Below, piece by piece: positions 36,695 to 45,248 of a stretch of 64,000 nt of DNA (the first letter of the stretch is position 1; every line of letters starts with the position of its first letter). The notes beneath the pieces were generated by a model. The model made no database searches. It saw nothing but the letters and a program-made list of their open reading frames with translations, and was not told where the DNA came from. The stretch comes from Flavobacterium sp. H122 (lineage in GTDB: Bacteria > Bacteroidota > Bacteroidia > Flavobacteriales > Flavobacteriaceae): positions 434,001 to 498,000 of the forward strand of contig NZ_SJZD01000001.1 in the NCBI RefSeq assembly GCF_004959765.1, read 5' to 3'. The translations under genes were made by a program, and so were the position numbers.

Positions 36695-37744
36695 ATGACA
36701 TTTTACAAAACATCACATCAAGTCAATTTCGGCAAGAGAATAATACCTCTAAAAATGATAGAACATATGTCATTTGACGATTGGGAGGAATTCATTGAAG
36801 AATGGATAGATATAAAAAAGACAGATTATTTAGAAGCTGAAAAATTTGGTGGTGCTGGAGATAAAGGTAGAGATGTTGTTGGTTATGTAACTGATAAAAA
36901 CAAAGCAAATTATATTTGGGATTGTTTTCAATGCAAACATTATGAAAATGCATTAAGACCCTCTCAAGTTTATAAAGAATTTATTAAAATATTATATCAT
37001 ACTTTTAAATTAGAATATCCAATTCCAAGGAAATATTACTTTGTTTCACCCAAAGGATGTGGCACTACTCTATCAAAATTACTTCAAAATTCAATTGAAT
37101 TAAAAAAAGCAATAATTGATAATTGGGATAAAAATTGTGATATCGATGCTACAAAAGGAAGAATAAAATTAGAAGGAGAGTTTCTAAAATGGGTAAACAA
37201 TTTCGATTTTTCAATTTTTTCAAAAATTCACACTAAAAACATATTAAAAGAGCATATTAAACACCCAAATCATTTAATCCGATTTGGAGGAGGATTACCG
37301 GAACGTGAAAAATTAGATATTAATACAATTCCAAATGAGATTCAAAAAACTGAAACAATTTACGTAAGTCAACTATTATCGGCTTATGGTTCAGAAAGTA
37401 AAGAGAATTATAAAATTGTTAGCGATTTAGATACAAAAGAGAAGTATAAGAATCATTTTATAAGGTCACGAATTAGTTTTCATCACGCTGAACAATTAAG
37501 AAATTTTTCACGAGATAGTTTACCAATTGACACTTTTGAAGATTTTCAAAATGAAATCTTATCAGGAATAATTGATATTATAGAAGACAGTCATTCTAAT
37601 AATTTTATTAAAGTAAAAGAAGTTGAAAAAGAAGCTCGTAACATTGTTATTTCTTCTAACCCTTTAAAGGAAGTAAGCATAATTAATGACCGAAGTGGAG
37701 TTTGTCATCAATTGATTAATGACGAAAAAATTAAATGGGAATAA
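36695..37744 (+). CDS. ABC-3C-like system nuclease/effector component (Mrr-type fold)
   Basis: A 349-residue protein whose N-terminal part reads as a PD-(D/E)xK nuclease: FGGAGDKGRDVVGYV with D60, then FQCKHYEN with Q79-x-K81, the Mrr-like version of the motif. The C-terminal half (ISFHHAEQLRNFSRDSLP, DRSGVCHQLINDEKIKWE) resembles the C-terminal domain shared by effector components of ABC-three-component systems. Such systems are predicted anti-phage or anti-plasmid modules in which an SMC-like ATPase controls an effector. It overlaps the middle component through a TAATG junction at 37742. Starts 32 bases after the array's opening box. Confidence 0.72.
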   Translation: MTFYKTSHQVNFGKRIIPLKMIEHMSFDDWEEFIEEWIDIKKTDYLEAEKFGGAGDKGRDVVGYVTDKNKANYIWDCFQCKHYENALRPSQVYKEFIKILYHTFKLEYPIPRKYYFVSPKGCGTTLSKLLQNSIELKKAIIDNWDKNCDIDATKGRIKLEGEFLKWVNNFDFSIFSKIHTKNILKEHIKHPNHLIRFGGGLPEREKLDINTIPNEIQKTETIYVSQLLSAYGSESKENYKIVSDLDTKEKYKNHFIRSRISFHHAEQLRNFSRDSLPIDTFEDFQNEILSGIIDIIEDSHSNNFIKVKEVEKEARNIVISSNPLKEVSIINDRSGVCHQLINDEKIKWE

Positions 37745-38223
37745 TGGAAATAAAAAATATCAACCCATTCAATAATAGTGTTGAATCTGGTCTTAGAATT
37801 TTAACTATATTAAACGAAGCATTTCCCAAATCTTTTGATTTGCAAAACCTTGTATATCTAGATTATCTTACTATACATTCTGCAGATATTGATAAAACAA
37901 CACAAAGCCTTCATCCAGCAGTTCCTTATCGCTCTGGAGAAATAATGGTTAGAAGCTCTATCATTGAAAAAGGTATCAATCTTTTTATAGCGAAGAATTT
38001 AATTGAAAAATTATTTAATAGTAATGGTATAGAATATAAAGCTACAGAAAACGCTATGCCTTTTCTTGAATCTCTAGAGGAAACATATTCAATCAATCTC
38101 CAAGAAAAAGCAAGTTGGGCTATTGGAAAATTTTTAAAGTATTCTAAGCAAGATCTTAAAAAAATAATGACTCCAAAATTATCAGAAATTGATAACGAGT
38201 TTAATATTGAAATTTTACAATAA
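37744..38223 (+). CDS. ABC-3C-like system middle component
   Basis: A 159-residue helical protein starting MEIKNINPFNNSVESGLRIL. The residues ESGLRILTILNEAFPKSFDL and the later YRSGEIMVRSSIIEKGINLF fit the small middle-component family found between effector and ATPase in ABC-3C operons. Role: probably links ATPase and effector. The start at 37744 is chosen because its ATG overlaps the previous stop as TAATG, the same arrangement seen at the next junction (38221-38225). A start three codons upstream is possible. Confidence 0.7.
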   Translation: MEIKNINPFNNSVESGLRILTILNEAFPKSFDLQNLVYLDYLTIHSADIDKTTQSLHPAVPYRSGEIMVRSSIIEKGINLFIAKNLIEKLFNSNGIEYKATENAMPFLESLEETYSINLQEKASWAIGKFLKYSKQDLKKIMTPKLSEIDNEFNIEILQ

Positions 38224-40034
38224 TGGAAACAGGCTTTATAATAAAGGAATTAAGACTAATTGGGAAATCTGTTGAAAAAGCTAGTATAGTTTTCAAAAAA
38301 GGCGTTAATATTATTACTGGTCCTTCAAATGTTGGAAAGACATATATTTTCCAATGCATAAATTATATGTTCGGAAGTTCTAAACCACCAAAACCAATTA
38401 GTCAATCGAAACCGTATGATTTTATATATTTAGAAATAATTGATTACGATGGAAATAATTACACTTTATTAAGTGATTTAAAAGGAGGTAATTTTAAACT
38501 CTACAATTCATCTATTGATGATATTAAAGAAACTGATGAATTTAAAATTCTTGATAGAAAACATAATCCTGCTAGTGAGGATACAGTTTCAGCTTTTTTA
38601 CTAAAATTAAATAATTTAATAGGTAAAAAAATCAGAACCAATCAAAAAGGTAAAACTAGACAAATTTCATATCGAGATATTGTAAAGTTTTCAATGGTTA
38701 ATGAAACTCAAATAACTACTGAGGATTCCTTAATTGTTAGTCATTATACAAAAGCAACCGAAGAATCTAACGTATTAAAATTAATTGCAACTGGTATTGA
38801 TGACAACACTGTAATAGAATCGCTTTCACAAAACCAAATCGCAAATAGAAAAGGTAAATTGGAAATATTAAAAGAGTTTATAACCCAAAATGAAAAAGAA
38901 CTAAAAGGCTACAAAACTGAACCATCAATAATTCTGGCGGAAACAAATTTTATAATTGAAAATTTAAGTTACAAACATCATAGCCTTCAAAATCAATATA
39001 ATGAAATAGAAATTAAACGTAAGGAAACCCTAGATAATCTCTATAAAAAACAATCTCGTAAAAGAGTAATAGAAGAATTATACAGAAGGTCAGACCTTTT
39101 AAAATCACATTATTTTAATGATGTAGCACGTTTAAAATCTACAATAGAAACAAGTTTATTACTAAATGAAGAAAATCATTCAGTAACTGGCAATTGTCCT
39201 CTTTGCAATGGTATAATAAAAGAAGAATGCTCAATTGCTGATATAAATAAAATAATTGATTCTTGCAGTAAGGAAATTTATAAAATAGAATCACTTATTC
39301 AAGAATTGCAGGAATCTGAAAAAATTTTAAAAGACGAATTTAATGACATATCTTCTAAAGTCTCACATTTAGAGAAGCTTATTAACGATTATTCCATTGA
39401 ACTTGATAAAGGTGTAGGGCTTGAAATGGGGCAAATTATTGAAGAGATTAACAAGCAAAATGAAAAGAAAAGTATTGTTCTTGGAGCTTTACTTAAATTT
39501 GAACAACTTGATATATTCAAAAAAGAAAAAGAAAAACTAGAAAACTCTTTGCCCAATTCAAATTCTAAAGAATCATATGAAAACATTTCAACAGCTTCAT
39601 TAACTCCTCTTTCAAAAGCAATTAAAAACGTGCTGAAAGGTTATAATTATCCAAATTTAACAGATGTCAGCTATAGTGAAGAAAAAAATGATTTTGTAAT
39701 ATCAGGTGAAGATAGAAATTTATCAGGTAAAGGTTATAGAGCAATTATTTATTCTGCATTTATCATAGCTCTGCAAGAATTAATATCCAAAAAAAAATAT
39801 TCTATTGGTGTTCCGATCATAGATTCTCCGTTGGTGACTTATCGCAAACCAGAAAACGAAGGTGAGAAAACAATAAGTGACGATTTGGCTATGGATTTTT
39901 ATAGATATATAGCTACTAAAAATGAACTTGAACAAATAATAATAATTGAAAACGAAGAGCCTCCAATTGATATAAAAGAGAAAATAAACCATATAATATT
40001 TAGTCGAAAAGAAGGCTTCATACCTCAGAAATAA
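38223..40034 (+). CDS. DUF3732-type SMC/Rad50-like ATPase of the ABC-3C-like system
   Basis: A 603-residue ATPase. Walker A is GPSNVGKT (33-40); a long coiled coil fills the middle, broken by a zinc-hook-like NCPLCNGIIKEEC around residues 324-336. The ABC signature is LSGKGYRAI near 500, and the Walker B region is IGVPIIDSPLVTY near 529-541. This is the DUF3732 architecture used as the ATPase of ABC-3C modules, expected to dimerise on DNA and license the nuclease partner. It ends seven bases before the closing box of the cassette at 40041. The whole three-gene set is therefore one unit. Confidence 0.82.
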   Translation: METGFIIKELRLIGKSVEKASIVFKKGVNIITGPSNVGKTYIFQCINYMFGSSKPPKPISQSKPYDFIYLEIIDYDGNNYTLLSDLKGGNFKLYNSSIDDIKETDEFKILDRKHNPASEDTVSAFLLKLNNLIGKKIRTNQKGKTRQISYRDIVKFSMVNETQITTEDSLIVSHYTKATEESNVLKLIATGIDDNTVIESLSQNQIANRKGKLEILKEFITQNEKELKGYKTEPSIILAETNFIIENLSYKHHSLQNQYNEIEIKRKETLDNLYKKQSRKRVIEELYRRSDLLKSHYFNDVARLKSTIETSLLLNEENHSVTGNCPLCNGIIKEECSIADINKIIDSCSKEIYKIESLIQELQESEKILKDEFNDISSKVSHLEKLINDYSIELDKGVGLEMGQIIEEINKQNEKKSIVLGALLKFEQLDIFKKEKEKLENSLPNSNSKESYENISTASLTPLSKAIKNVLKGYNYPNLTDVSYSEEKNDFVISGEDRNLSGKGYRAIIYSAFIIALQELISKKKYSIGVPIIDSPLVTYRKPENEGEKTISDDLAMDFYRYIATKNELEQIIIIENEEPPIDIKEKINHIIFSRKEGFIPQK

Positions 40035-40040
40035 AAAGCC

Positions 40041-40175
40041 TACCGCCAACACACGCTACAAGCAATTTGGGGATTAGGCTTAATTTGAAATTGGTTTTGT
40101 ATTTGGATGATTTGGCAAATCCGAAGAATGGGCTTAATTTAGTCCCAAACTGCTTGTAGCGCGGGAACGTTGGTG
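40041..40175 (+). repeat. attC-like site S1
   Basis: 5' box TACCGCCAAC (40041-40050) and 3' box GTTGGTG (40169-40175). The inner arms CGCTACAAGCAATTTGGG and CTGCTTGTAGCG-type complement pair at 17 of 18 positions. The single mismatch is A opposite C, which becomes a T-G wobble on the bottom strand. The 5' box with its flank is complementary to the array opening at 36663-36677 at 14 of 15 bases. Confidence 0.7.
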
Positions 40176-40224
40176 GCAATTTTGCGAAACATCTCACCTA
40201 CATTAGTTAACAAGAAATAAAAAA

Positions 40225-41613
40225 ATGAAATTAACAATTACAATCGGACTTCTTTTAATTGGACATCTTACATTTGGACAAGACAGAATTCAAAAAATTG
40301 ACAGTTTACTCAATTCTCTTTATTCAAAAGAGAAAATCAATGGAAATTTTCTAATTGCAGAAAAAGGGAAAGTTATTTATAAACATAGTTTTGGACTTGC
40401 AAACGAAACAACAAAAGAAAAATTGAACGAAAATTCGATTTTTGAATTGGCATCTTGTTCAAAGCAGTTCACAGCTATGGGGATAATGATACTTAAAGAA
40501 AAAGGGAAGTTGAATTTGGACGATGATATCAAAAAATACTTACCCGAACTTTCTTTTTATAAAGGTGTAACTGTAAGAAACTTATTGAATCATACTGGAG
40601 GTCTACCAGACTATATGCAGCTTATGGATAGTTTATTTGACAAATCTAAAATTGCCACTAACAAAGACATAATTAATATATTTAGTAATCATCAACCAAA
40701 AATATTATTTGAGCCAAATACTAAATGGGAATATAGCAATACGGGCTATGCACTATTGGCATCAATAATTGAGAAAGCATCGGGTTTGACATACGCTGAC
40801 TATCTAAACAAATCTATTTTCCAACCGTTGAAAATGAAAAATACCTTTGTGTATACTCGTAGATTATCGCCAAAGAAAATTGACAATTATGCTTTTGGTT
40901 ATGTTTACTCAGATAGTTTGAAAAAATATGTTTTACCAGACGAATTGAAAGAAACTAAAATGGTTATTTGGCTTGATGGTATTGTTGGAGACGGAACAGT
41001 TAATTCAAATTTAAAGGATTTATTGATTTGGGATAGAGCATTATACACCAATAAATTACTCACAAAAGAGGGAATGAAAGCAGTTTTTGAAGTAGCAACT
41101 TTGAAAGACGGAGCTAAAAGAAATTATGGTTTTGGTTGGGGAATTGAAGACAATGCTGATTTTGGAAAAATTGCAAATCATAGTGGTGGTTGGCCAGGTT
41201 ATGTAGCTTTTATCGATAGACATATTACAAATGATAAAACAATAATAATACTTCAAAATCACAACAACGTTACAATTCCTTCAAAAGCAATTAGAAGTAT
41301 TCTATATAATAAACCATTACCTGTGCAAAAAATCAGAAAAGAAATTATTATTACAAATGAAGAACTTCAAAAGTTTGTTGGGACTTATCAAGTTGAAAAA
41401 GATTTTGAAATCAAAATTTCATTAGATAAAGACCAACTATTTTCACAATTGACAGGACAAAATGTGTTCCCGATATTTACAGAAAGTGAAATGTTATTTT
41501 TCTATAAAGTAGTAGATGCACAAATTCAGTTTGAAAAGAACGAAAAAGGAGAAATTTCAAATTTGTTTTTATTACAGAATGGAAATAAGATAGAAGCAAA
41601 ACGGACGAAATAA
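40225..41613 (+). CDS. Secreted serine hydrolase, class C beta-lactamase/DD-peptidase fold
   Basis: A 462-residue exported protein (signal peptide to about residue 19, TFGQ). Catalytic SxxK is SCSK at 77-80, YxN is YSN in WEYSNTGY near residue 172, and HxG is HSGG in NHSGGWPGY near 331. This is the beta-lactamase family (class C, EstB, D-aminopeptidase); bona fide beta-lactamase activity cannot be claimed, as most such long Bacteroidota members are peptidases or esterases. The C-terminal 100 residues form an extra lipocalin-like domain. A single-gene cassette between sites S1 and S2. Confidence 0.87.
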   Translation: MKLTITIGLLLIGHLTFGQDRIQKIDSLLNSLYSKEKINGNFLIAEKGKVIYKHSFGLANETTKEKLNENSIFELASCSKQFTAMGIMILKEKGKLNLDDDIKKYLPELSFYKGVTVRNLLNHTGGLPDYMQLMDSLFDKSKIATNKDIINIFSNHQPKILFEPNTKWEYSNTGYALLASIIEKASGLTYADYLNKSIFQPLKMKNTFVYTRRLSPKKIDNYAFGYVYSDSLKKYVLPDELKETKMVIWLDGIVGDGTVNSNLKDLLIWDRALYTNKLLTKEGMKAVFEVATLKDGAKRNYGFGWGIEDNADFGKIANHSGGWPGYVAFIDRHITNDKTIIILQNHNNVTIPSKAIRSILYNKPLPVQKIRKEIIITNEELQKFVGTYQVEKDFEIKISLDKDQLFSQLTGQNVFPIFTESEMLFFYKVVDAQIQFEKNEKGEISNLFLLQNGNKIEAKRTK

Positions 41614-41617
41614 AAAC

Positions 41618-41753
41618 TGCCACCAACAGTGGTTTGGCGCAATTGGGGGTTTTAGGCAAACTTTAAAAGCATTTTTATATATTTGGCTTTAGTCCTAATG
41701 GAAAGGTTCGGGAACAAAAATCCCCAACTTCATAAAGCCACGGGACGTTAGTG
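41618..41753 (+). repeat. attC-like site S2
   Basis: 5' box TGCCACCAAC (41618-41627) is a perfect 10-base complement of the cassette opening GTTGGTGGCA at 40169. 3' box GTTAGTG at 41747-41753. Inner arms (GTGGTTTGGCGCAATTGGGG against the 3' arm) match at 14 of 20. TATATTTG, a perfect -7 promoter element, lies at 41678-41685. Confidence 0.68.
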
Positions 41754-41783
41754 GTTATCGCAACGCAGAAAACGAAACATCTT

Positions 41784-42587
41784 ATGAAATATGAAATCCT
41801 AATTGTAAATGATTCATCTGCCGGAGAAATGATGGATGAATGTTATGATTTTTCTTATAATATTCATAATTATAGAGATTACATAACTGAACATAAAAAA
41901 TTCCCTTCTGAGAAGCCACCAATTTGGATTAAACTGTACAATGAAAAAGAGTTTAATTCAATAAATGATTTCGTTCATTCTTTACAAGATTTTATTGTTA
42001 ATGACAAAGTCAAAACTATACTTCAAAAACACAAGCTACCAAATCACGAGTTTATTCAAGCAGAAGTTTATCGAAAGGAAAAAACTCTGTTTTCCAAAAA
42101 GCTTGTTAGATATAATTATTATTGGTTCAATTTCGACTGCAAAGACATTTCAGATTATTACGATTTCATCGATTTTTCCAAAAGTGAAATAACATATACG
42201 AAAAATGAAAAAGTTATTGATTTAAAAATCAATTCTATTTCAGATTTATACGCCGTTAAAGATTCTAATCATTTAATTTCAGCAGAGATAAATGAACTTT
42301 CTAAAAACCACCCAAATGACAAATTATTTATAAATCAAACTATCCAAGAAAAAGATTTATTTGTAGTAAGTTGGCGAGCAGAAAAAATTGTTTTAAAAGA
42401 CTCTTTTGACAAAGAGTTGGATTTATTTTCTTTACCAATATTTTCTAGCAGAACATATATTTCTCCACGATTAAAAGAAGCTCTACTAATAGAAAACGTT
42501 ACCGATATATTCTTTAAAGAAACGGGAAACAATCCAGACCGAAGACACATTCTAAACCCTAAGATTGAAATAAGCAACAACCACTAA
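41784..42587 (+). CDS. Unassigned cytoplasmic protein, weakly like DUF1629/Imm11 immunity proteins
   Basis: A 267-residue soluble protein starting MKYEILIVNDSSAG. A longer frame from a GTG at 41751 begins inside the site S2 3' box and is rejected. The C-terminal ISPRLKEALLIENVTDIFFK resembles the end of DUF1629 (Imm11-type) immunity proteins. That is a weak, pattern-level match, and no other family is recognised. No toxin gene is adjacent. The stop codon TAA is formed by bases of the site S3 5' box (CACTAAC). Confidence 0.65.
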   Translation: MKYEILIVNDSSAGEMMDECYDFSYNIHNYRDYITEHKKFPSEKPPIWIKLYNEKEFNSINDFVHSLQDFIVNDKVKTILQKHKLPNHEFIQAEVYRKEKTLFSKKLVRYNYYWFNFDCKDISDYYDFIDFSKSEITYTKNEKVIDLKINSISDLYAVKDSNHLISAEINELSKNHPNDKLFINQTIQEKDLFVVSWRAEKIVLKDSFDKELDLFSLPIFSSRTYISPRLKEALLIENVTDIFFKETGNNPDRRHILNPKIEISNNH

Positions 42588-42732
42588 CAGTGGTTTGGCG
42601 CCATTGTGGGTTTTGGGCTAGTTTGGAAAGCTAATTCCTAAAATAAAATTTATTTATATTTGTTATGTTCTGTGCTAAAATACCACAACGGCAAGCCAAG
42701 CGCGGGAACGAATGAGCCACGGGACGTTGTGC
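42579..42732 (+). repeat. attC-like site S3
   Basis: 5' box AACCACTAAC (42579-42588) is a perfect 10-base complement of its cassette opening at 41747-41756, and contains the stop codon of the gene. 3' box GTTGTGC at 42726-42732. The 3' side carries an extra GCGCGGGAACG block that looks like the end of another site, so this may be a composite. TATATTTG at 42655-42662. Confidence 0.62.
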
Positions 42733-42751
42733 GATATTTAAACAAAACTAC

Positions 42752-43390
42752 ATGAAAACAGTACTTTACTTAATATTTTTTTTATCATTAAACCTCAATG
42801 CACAAATTCAAAATGAGTTTTATGTTGACGATGTTGAAAATATCGAATATCTAACAGTTAATTTTTGTGTAAATAACGAAGGAAAAACAAGTAATGTAAC
42901 TGTTATTCCGTCAAAAACAACATATAAAAATCAGGATATAATAAACCAAGTTATTGAATACAGAAAAAGCATAGAGTACTATCCAGATACTAATTTGAAA
43001 AATAATTGTTATGATTACACTTTTAACTTCGTTAATAGCAAATTGCAAAAAAGTCAATTAACAGAAAGTGATTTAAAACTAATTAACAACTTCAAAAACG
43101 GAAAATTTAAATACGCAGATATAATTTTTCCTGATGTCACAATAATTCGTACAAACGAAAATCAAATTGAGCAAAATGGTGATGAGATTTTTAAATATAA
43201 AATAGAATGGACCAGTCCCAATTCTTATTCAATAAAATATCTCGAAGTGAATAAAAAAGAATATGAGTATTTGTTGGGCGAAAAAATCAATGTGGAAATA
43301 ATCAAATTAATTAGCCCAAAAAAATACATTTACAAGAGCAATTTATTAGATCGAACAATAATTACAGGGATAATTGAAAAGCCAGATTAA
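42752..43390 (+). CDS. Secreted protein of unknown function
   Basis: A 212-residue protein with a signal peptide (LYLIFFLSLNLNAQ, cleavage near residue 18). The mature part has VNFCVNNEGKTSNVTVIPS, which resembles TonB-CTD-like strands, followed by a C-terminal part (YKIEWTSPNSYSIKYLEV) that looks beta-rich. No certain family. Strongly A+T-rich codons. Single-gene cassette between S3 and S4. Confidence 0.72.
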   Translation: MKTVLYLIFFLSLNLNAQIQNEFYVDDVENIEYLTVNFCVNNEGKTSNVTVIPSKTTYKNQDIINQVIEYRKSIEYYPDTNLKNNCYDYTFNFVNSKLQKSQLTESDLKLINNFKNGKFKYADIIFPDVTIIRTNENQIEQNGDEIFKYKIEWTSPNSYSIKYLEVNKKEYEYLLGEKINVEIIKLISPKKYIYKSNLLDRTIITGIIEKPD

Positions 43391-43401
43391 TAATTATAAA
43401 C

Positions 43402-43538
43402 ATCGCAAAACAGCGGTTTTAAGAAATTGGGGTTTGGGTGTTTAATGGAACGAGTATTTTGTATATTTGATTTCAGTCTTAACGGAATGGTTTGGGAACA
43501 AAAATCCCCAACTTCTTAAAGCCGGCGGGACGTTAGCC
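43402..43538 (+). repeat. attC-like site S4
   Basis: 5' box ATCGCAAAAC (43402-43411) pairs at 9 of 10 with its cassette opening GTTGTGCGAT at 42726; four further flank bases also pair after one A-C position. 3' box GTTAGCC at 43532-43538. The inner arms CGGTTTTAAGAAATTGGGG and the 3' arm pair at 17 of 19. TATATTTG at 43462-43469. Confidence 0.7.
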
Positions 43539-43578
43539 GTCATTGTAGCGCAACACGTGAAAATTGAACAAATAAAAA

Positions 43579-44325
43579 ATGATTGAAAATTTACCGACAT
43601 ATATTTCACTGACTTTTGGGCTGACAACAATTGCAACTTTATTGCTTTTTATTTGGACAATTAGAAACTTAAATTCTGAACTGACACGAAAAAAAGCAAC
43701 GCCAATTTTTATCGGTTTAACAATTTGGTTGACAGTTCAAGCTGTTTTGACTTTAAGAAGTATTTACAACTCTGACACAAACACTTTTCCTCCAAAAATT
43801 ATATTGACAGGAATTTTGCCTACAATTCTGACAATTATTTTATTGTTTGCAACCTCAAAAGGCAGACAATTTATTGACAGCTTACCACTTAAAAACTTGA
43901 CTTATCTAAACATTGTGAGAATACCAGTTGAAATAATTTTATTTTGGCTTTTTCTCAACAAAGCAATCCCAGAACTTATGACTTTTGAAGGTCGAAACTT
44001 TGACATTCTTGCCGGAATTTCTGCGCCAATTATTGCGTACTTTGGACTGACAAAAACAAAACTTAGCCGAAAAACAATTTTACTGTGGAATTTTATTTGC
44101 CTTGGACTTTTAGCAAATATTGTTGTGAACGCATTATTTTCAGCACCTTCACCAATTCAAAAATTTGCTTTTGACCAACCAAATATTGCGATTTTAAATT
44201 TCCCATTTAGTTGGTTACCAACATTTATCGTTCCAATCGTATTATTTGGACATTTAACATCAATCAGACAATTATTGAAATATAAAATAGAAATTAAAAC
44301 GAACGAAAAAACAACGAACGGCTAA
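43579..44325 (+). CDS. Polytopic membrane protein of unknown function
   Basis: A 248-residue protein with about six to seven hydrophobic segments and short charged loops (FLWTIRNLNSELTRKKATP-like region near 20-40, ending EIKTNEKTTNG). No signal peptide and no recognised family. The final codons AAC GGC TAA overlap the 5' box of the next site. It forms a single-gene cassette from 43532 to 44326. Confidence 0.72.
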   Translation: MIENLPTYISLTFGLTTIATLLLFIWTIRNLNSELTRKKATPIFIGLTIWLTVQAVLTLRSIYNSDTNTFPPKIILTGILPTILTIILLFATSKGRQFIDSLPLKNLTYLNIVRIPVEIILFWLFLNKAIPELMTFEGRNFDILAGISAPIIAYFGLTKTKLSRKTILLWNFICLGLLANIVVNALFSAPSPIQKFAFDQPNIAILNFPFSWLPTFIVPIVLFGHLTSIRQLLKYKIEIKTNEKTTNG

Positions 44326-44345
44326 CAGCAGTTTGCAGAAATGCA
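44317..44345 (+). repeat. Degraded attC-like site S5
   Basis: The 5' box AACGGCTAAC (44317-44326) pairs at 9 of 10 with the opening at 43532. Only a short GCAGTTTGCAGAAATGC stretch follows and no convincing 3' box is found before the next gene at 44406. The site looks truncated, which would fix the genes downstream in place. Confidence 0.45.
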
Positions 44346-44405
44346 ACCAAAAATACGGGAAAAGAAACTAAAAATCAAACACATAAAAATAAATACTATA
44401 TAAAA

Positions 44406-45146
44406 ATGAATAAAATAAATCCTTCGATAATGCATCATTTACTAATCGGAGTTTTTATCAGTTTTTGGCTTTTTATTTTTGCTTATTTTATAAACCCTTT
44501 TGATGATGGCACAATAAGCTCAAAACAATGGCTTATCATTAGCATTGGATTTAGTAGTATTGCTTTTCTATGTTACAGTCTAATTGCTGTAATTCAAAAA
44601 AATGTTTATAAGAAAGTATTAAAATGGAACCTCTTTTTAGAGACAACAATTCTTCTACTTTTTCATTTCCTTTTTCTAGTAACTACTTTTTTATACTATA
44701 AATCTCCAATTCTGTATGGTGGATTTGATTTTTTAGAATTTTTGAAAGTAATAATCCTCAAGTCTGCTTTAATTTCAACTCCAATTATTGTTTTAGCAAG
44801 AATTTATTCTGTTAAGTTAATTCCAATTAAAGACGAGAAAATTGTTATTAGAGGAGAAAACAAACTAGACATTTTAAGAATAAGAAAAGATGACTTGGTT
44901 TGTGTATCAAATTCCCAAAACTATGTGGAAATTTTCTTTTTAGATGAAAGGCAATTAAAAACAAAATTAATTAGAAATTCACTTAAAAAACTACAAGAAG
45001 ATTTCGACTTTTTAGTTCAAATACATCGTTCCCACTTAATAAATCCAACTCATTTTAAAGCTTGGAAAAATCAAGACACCATAATATTGAGTCAAATTGA
45101 GCTTCCTGTTTCTAAAAATTACAAGGAACGTTTATTGCTATTGTAA
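44406..45146 (+). CDS. Membrane-anchored LytTR transcriptional regulator
   Basis: A 246-residue protein with four N-terminal membrane helices (residues 10-130) followed by a LytTR DNA-binding domain: LRIRKDDLVCVSNSQNYVEI, KTKLIRNSLKKLQEDFDFLV, QIHRSHLINPTHF, LPVSKNYKERL. LytTR domains bind pairs of direct repeats about two helical turns apart. Just such a pair (TACCTAA twice, 21 bases apart) lies between this gene and the amidohydrolase gene, so it probably controls that gene. The membrane part may sense an unknown signal. Confidence 0.88.
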   Translation: MNKINPSIMHHLLIGVFISFWLFIFAYFINPFDDGTISSKQWLIISIGFSSIAFLCYSLIAVIQKNVYKKVLKWNLFLETTILLLFHFLFLVTTFLYYKSPILYGGFDFLEFLKVIILKSALISTPIIVLARIYSVKLIPIKDEKIVIRGENKLDILRIRKDDLVCVSNSQNYVEIFFLDERQLKTKLIRNSLKKLQEDFDFLVQIHRSHLINPTHFKAWKNQDTIILSQIELPVSKNYKERLLLL

Positions 45147-45152
45147 TTTTCA

Positions 45153-45180
45153 TACCTAAAACAGCCTATTTTGTACCTAA
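45153..45180 (+). promoter_or_regulatory. Candidate LytTR binding site
   Basis: TACCTAA at 45153-45159 and 45174-45180, start-to-start distance 21 bases. The spacing fits LytTR operators. The pair lies 38 bases upstream of the -7 element at 45218, an activator position. Confidence 0.5.
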
Positions 45181-45217
45181 GTCCCTATTCCCAATAGAAA
45201 TCAAAGTTTCATAAATA

Positions 45218-45225
45218 TATTTTTG
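45218..45225 (+). promoter_or_regulatory. -7 promoter element for the amidohydrolase gene
   Basis: TATTTTTG matches TAnnTTTG, 23 bases before the ATG at 45249. No -33 TTG is seen at the usual distance, which fits activator-dependent transcription. Confidence 0.55.
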
Positions 45226-45248
45226 CATCAGAATCAAAATAAATATTT

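Noticed and set aside
36345..36716. Minus-strand ORF of 123 codons
   Set aside because: It is the complement of a GA-rich tract and low-complexity repeats; the product is Phe/Leu-rich with no domain, and it overlaps the ABC-3C gene start.
40225..41613. True beta-lactamase resistance gene
   Set aside because: SxxK, YxN and HxG motifs fit the wider serine hydrolase family, and the extra C-terminal domain is typical of peptidase or esterase members.
41747..41783. GTG start at 41751 for the next gene
   Set aside because: It lies in the 3' box of site S2; the ATG at 41784 starts the plausible domain.
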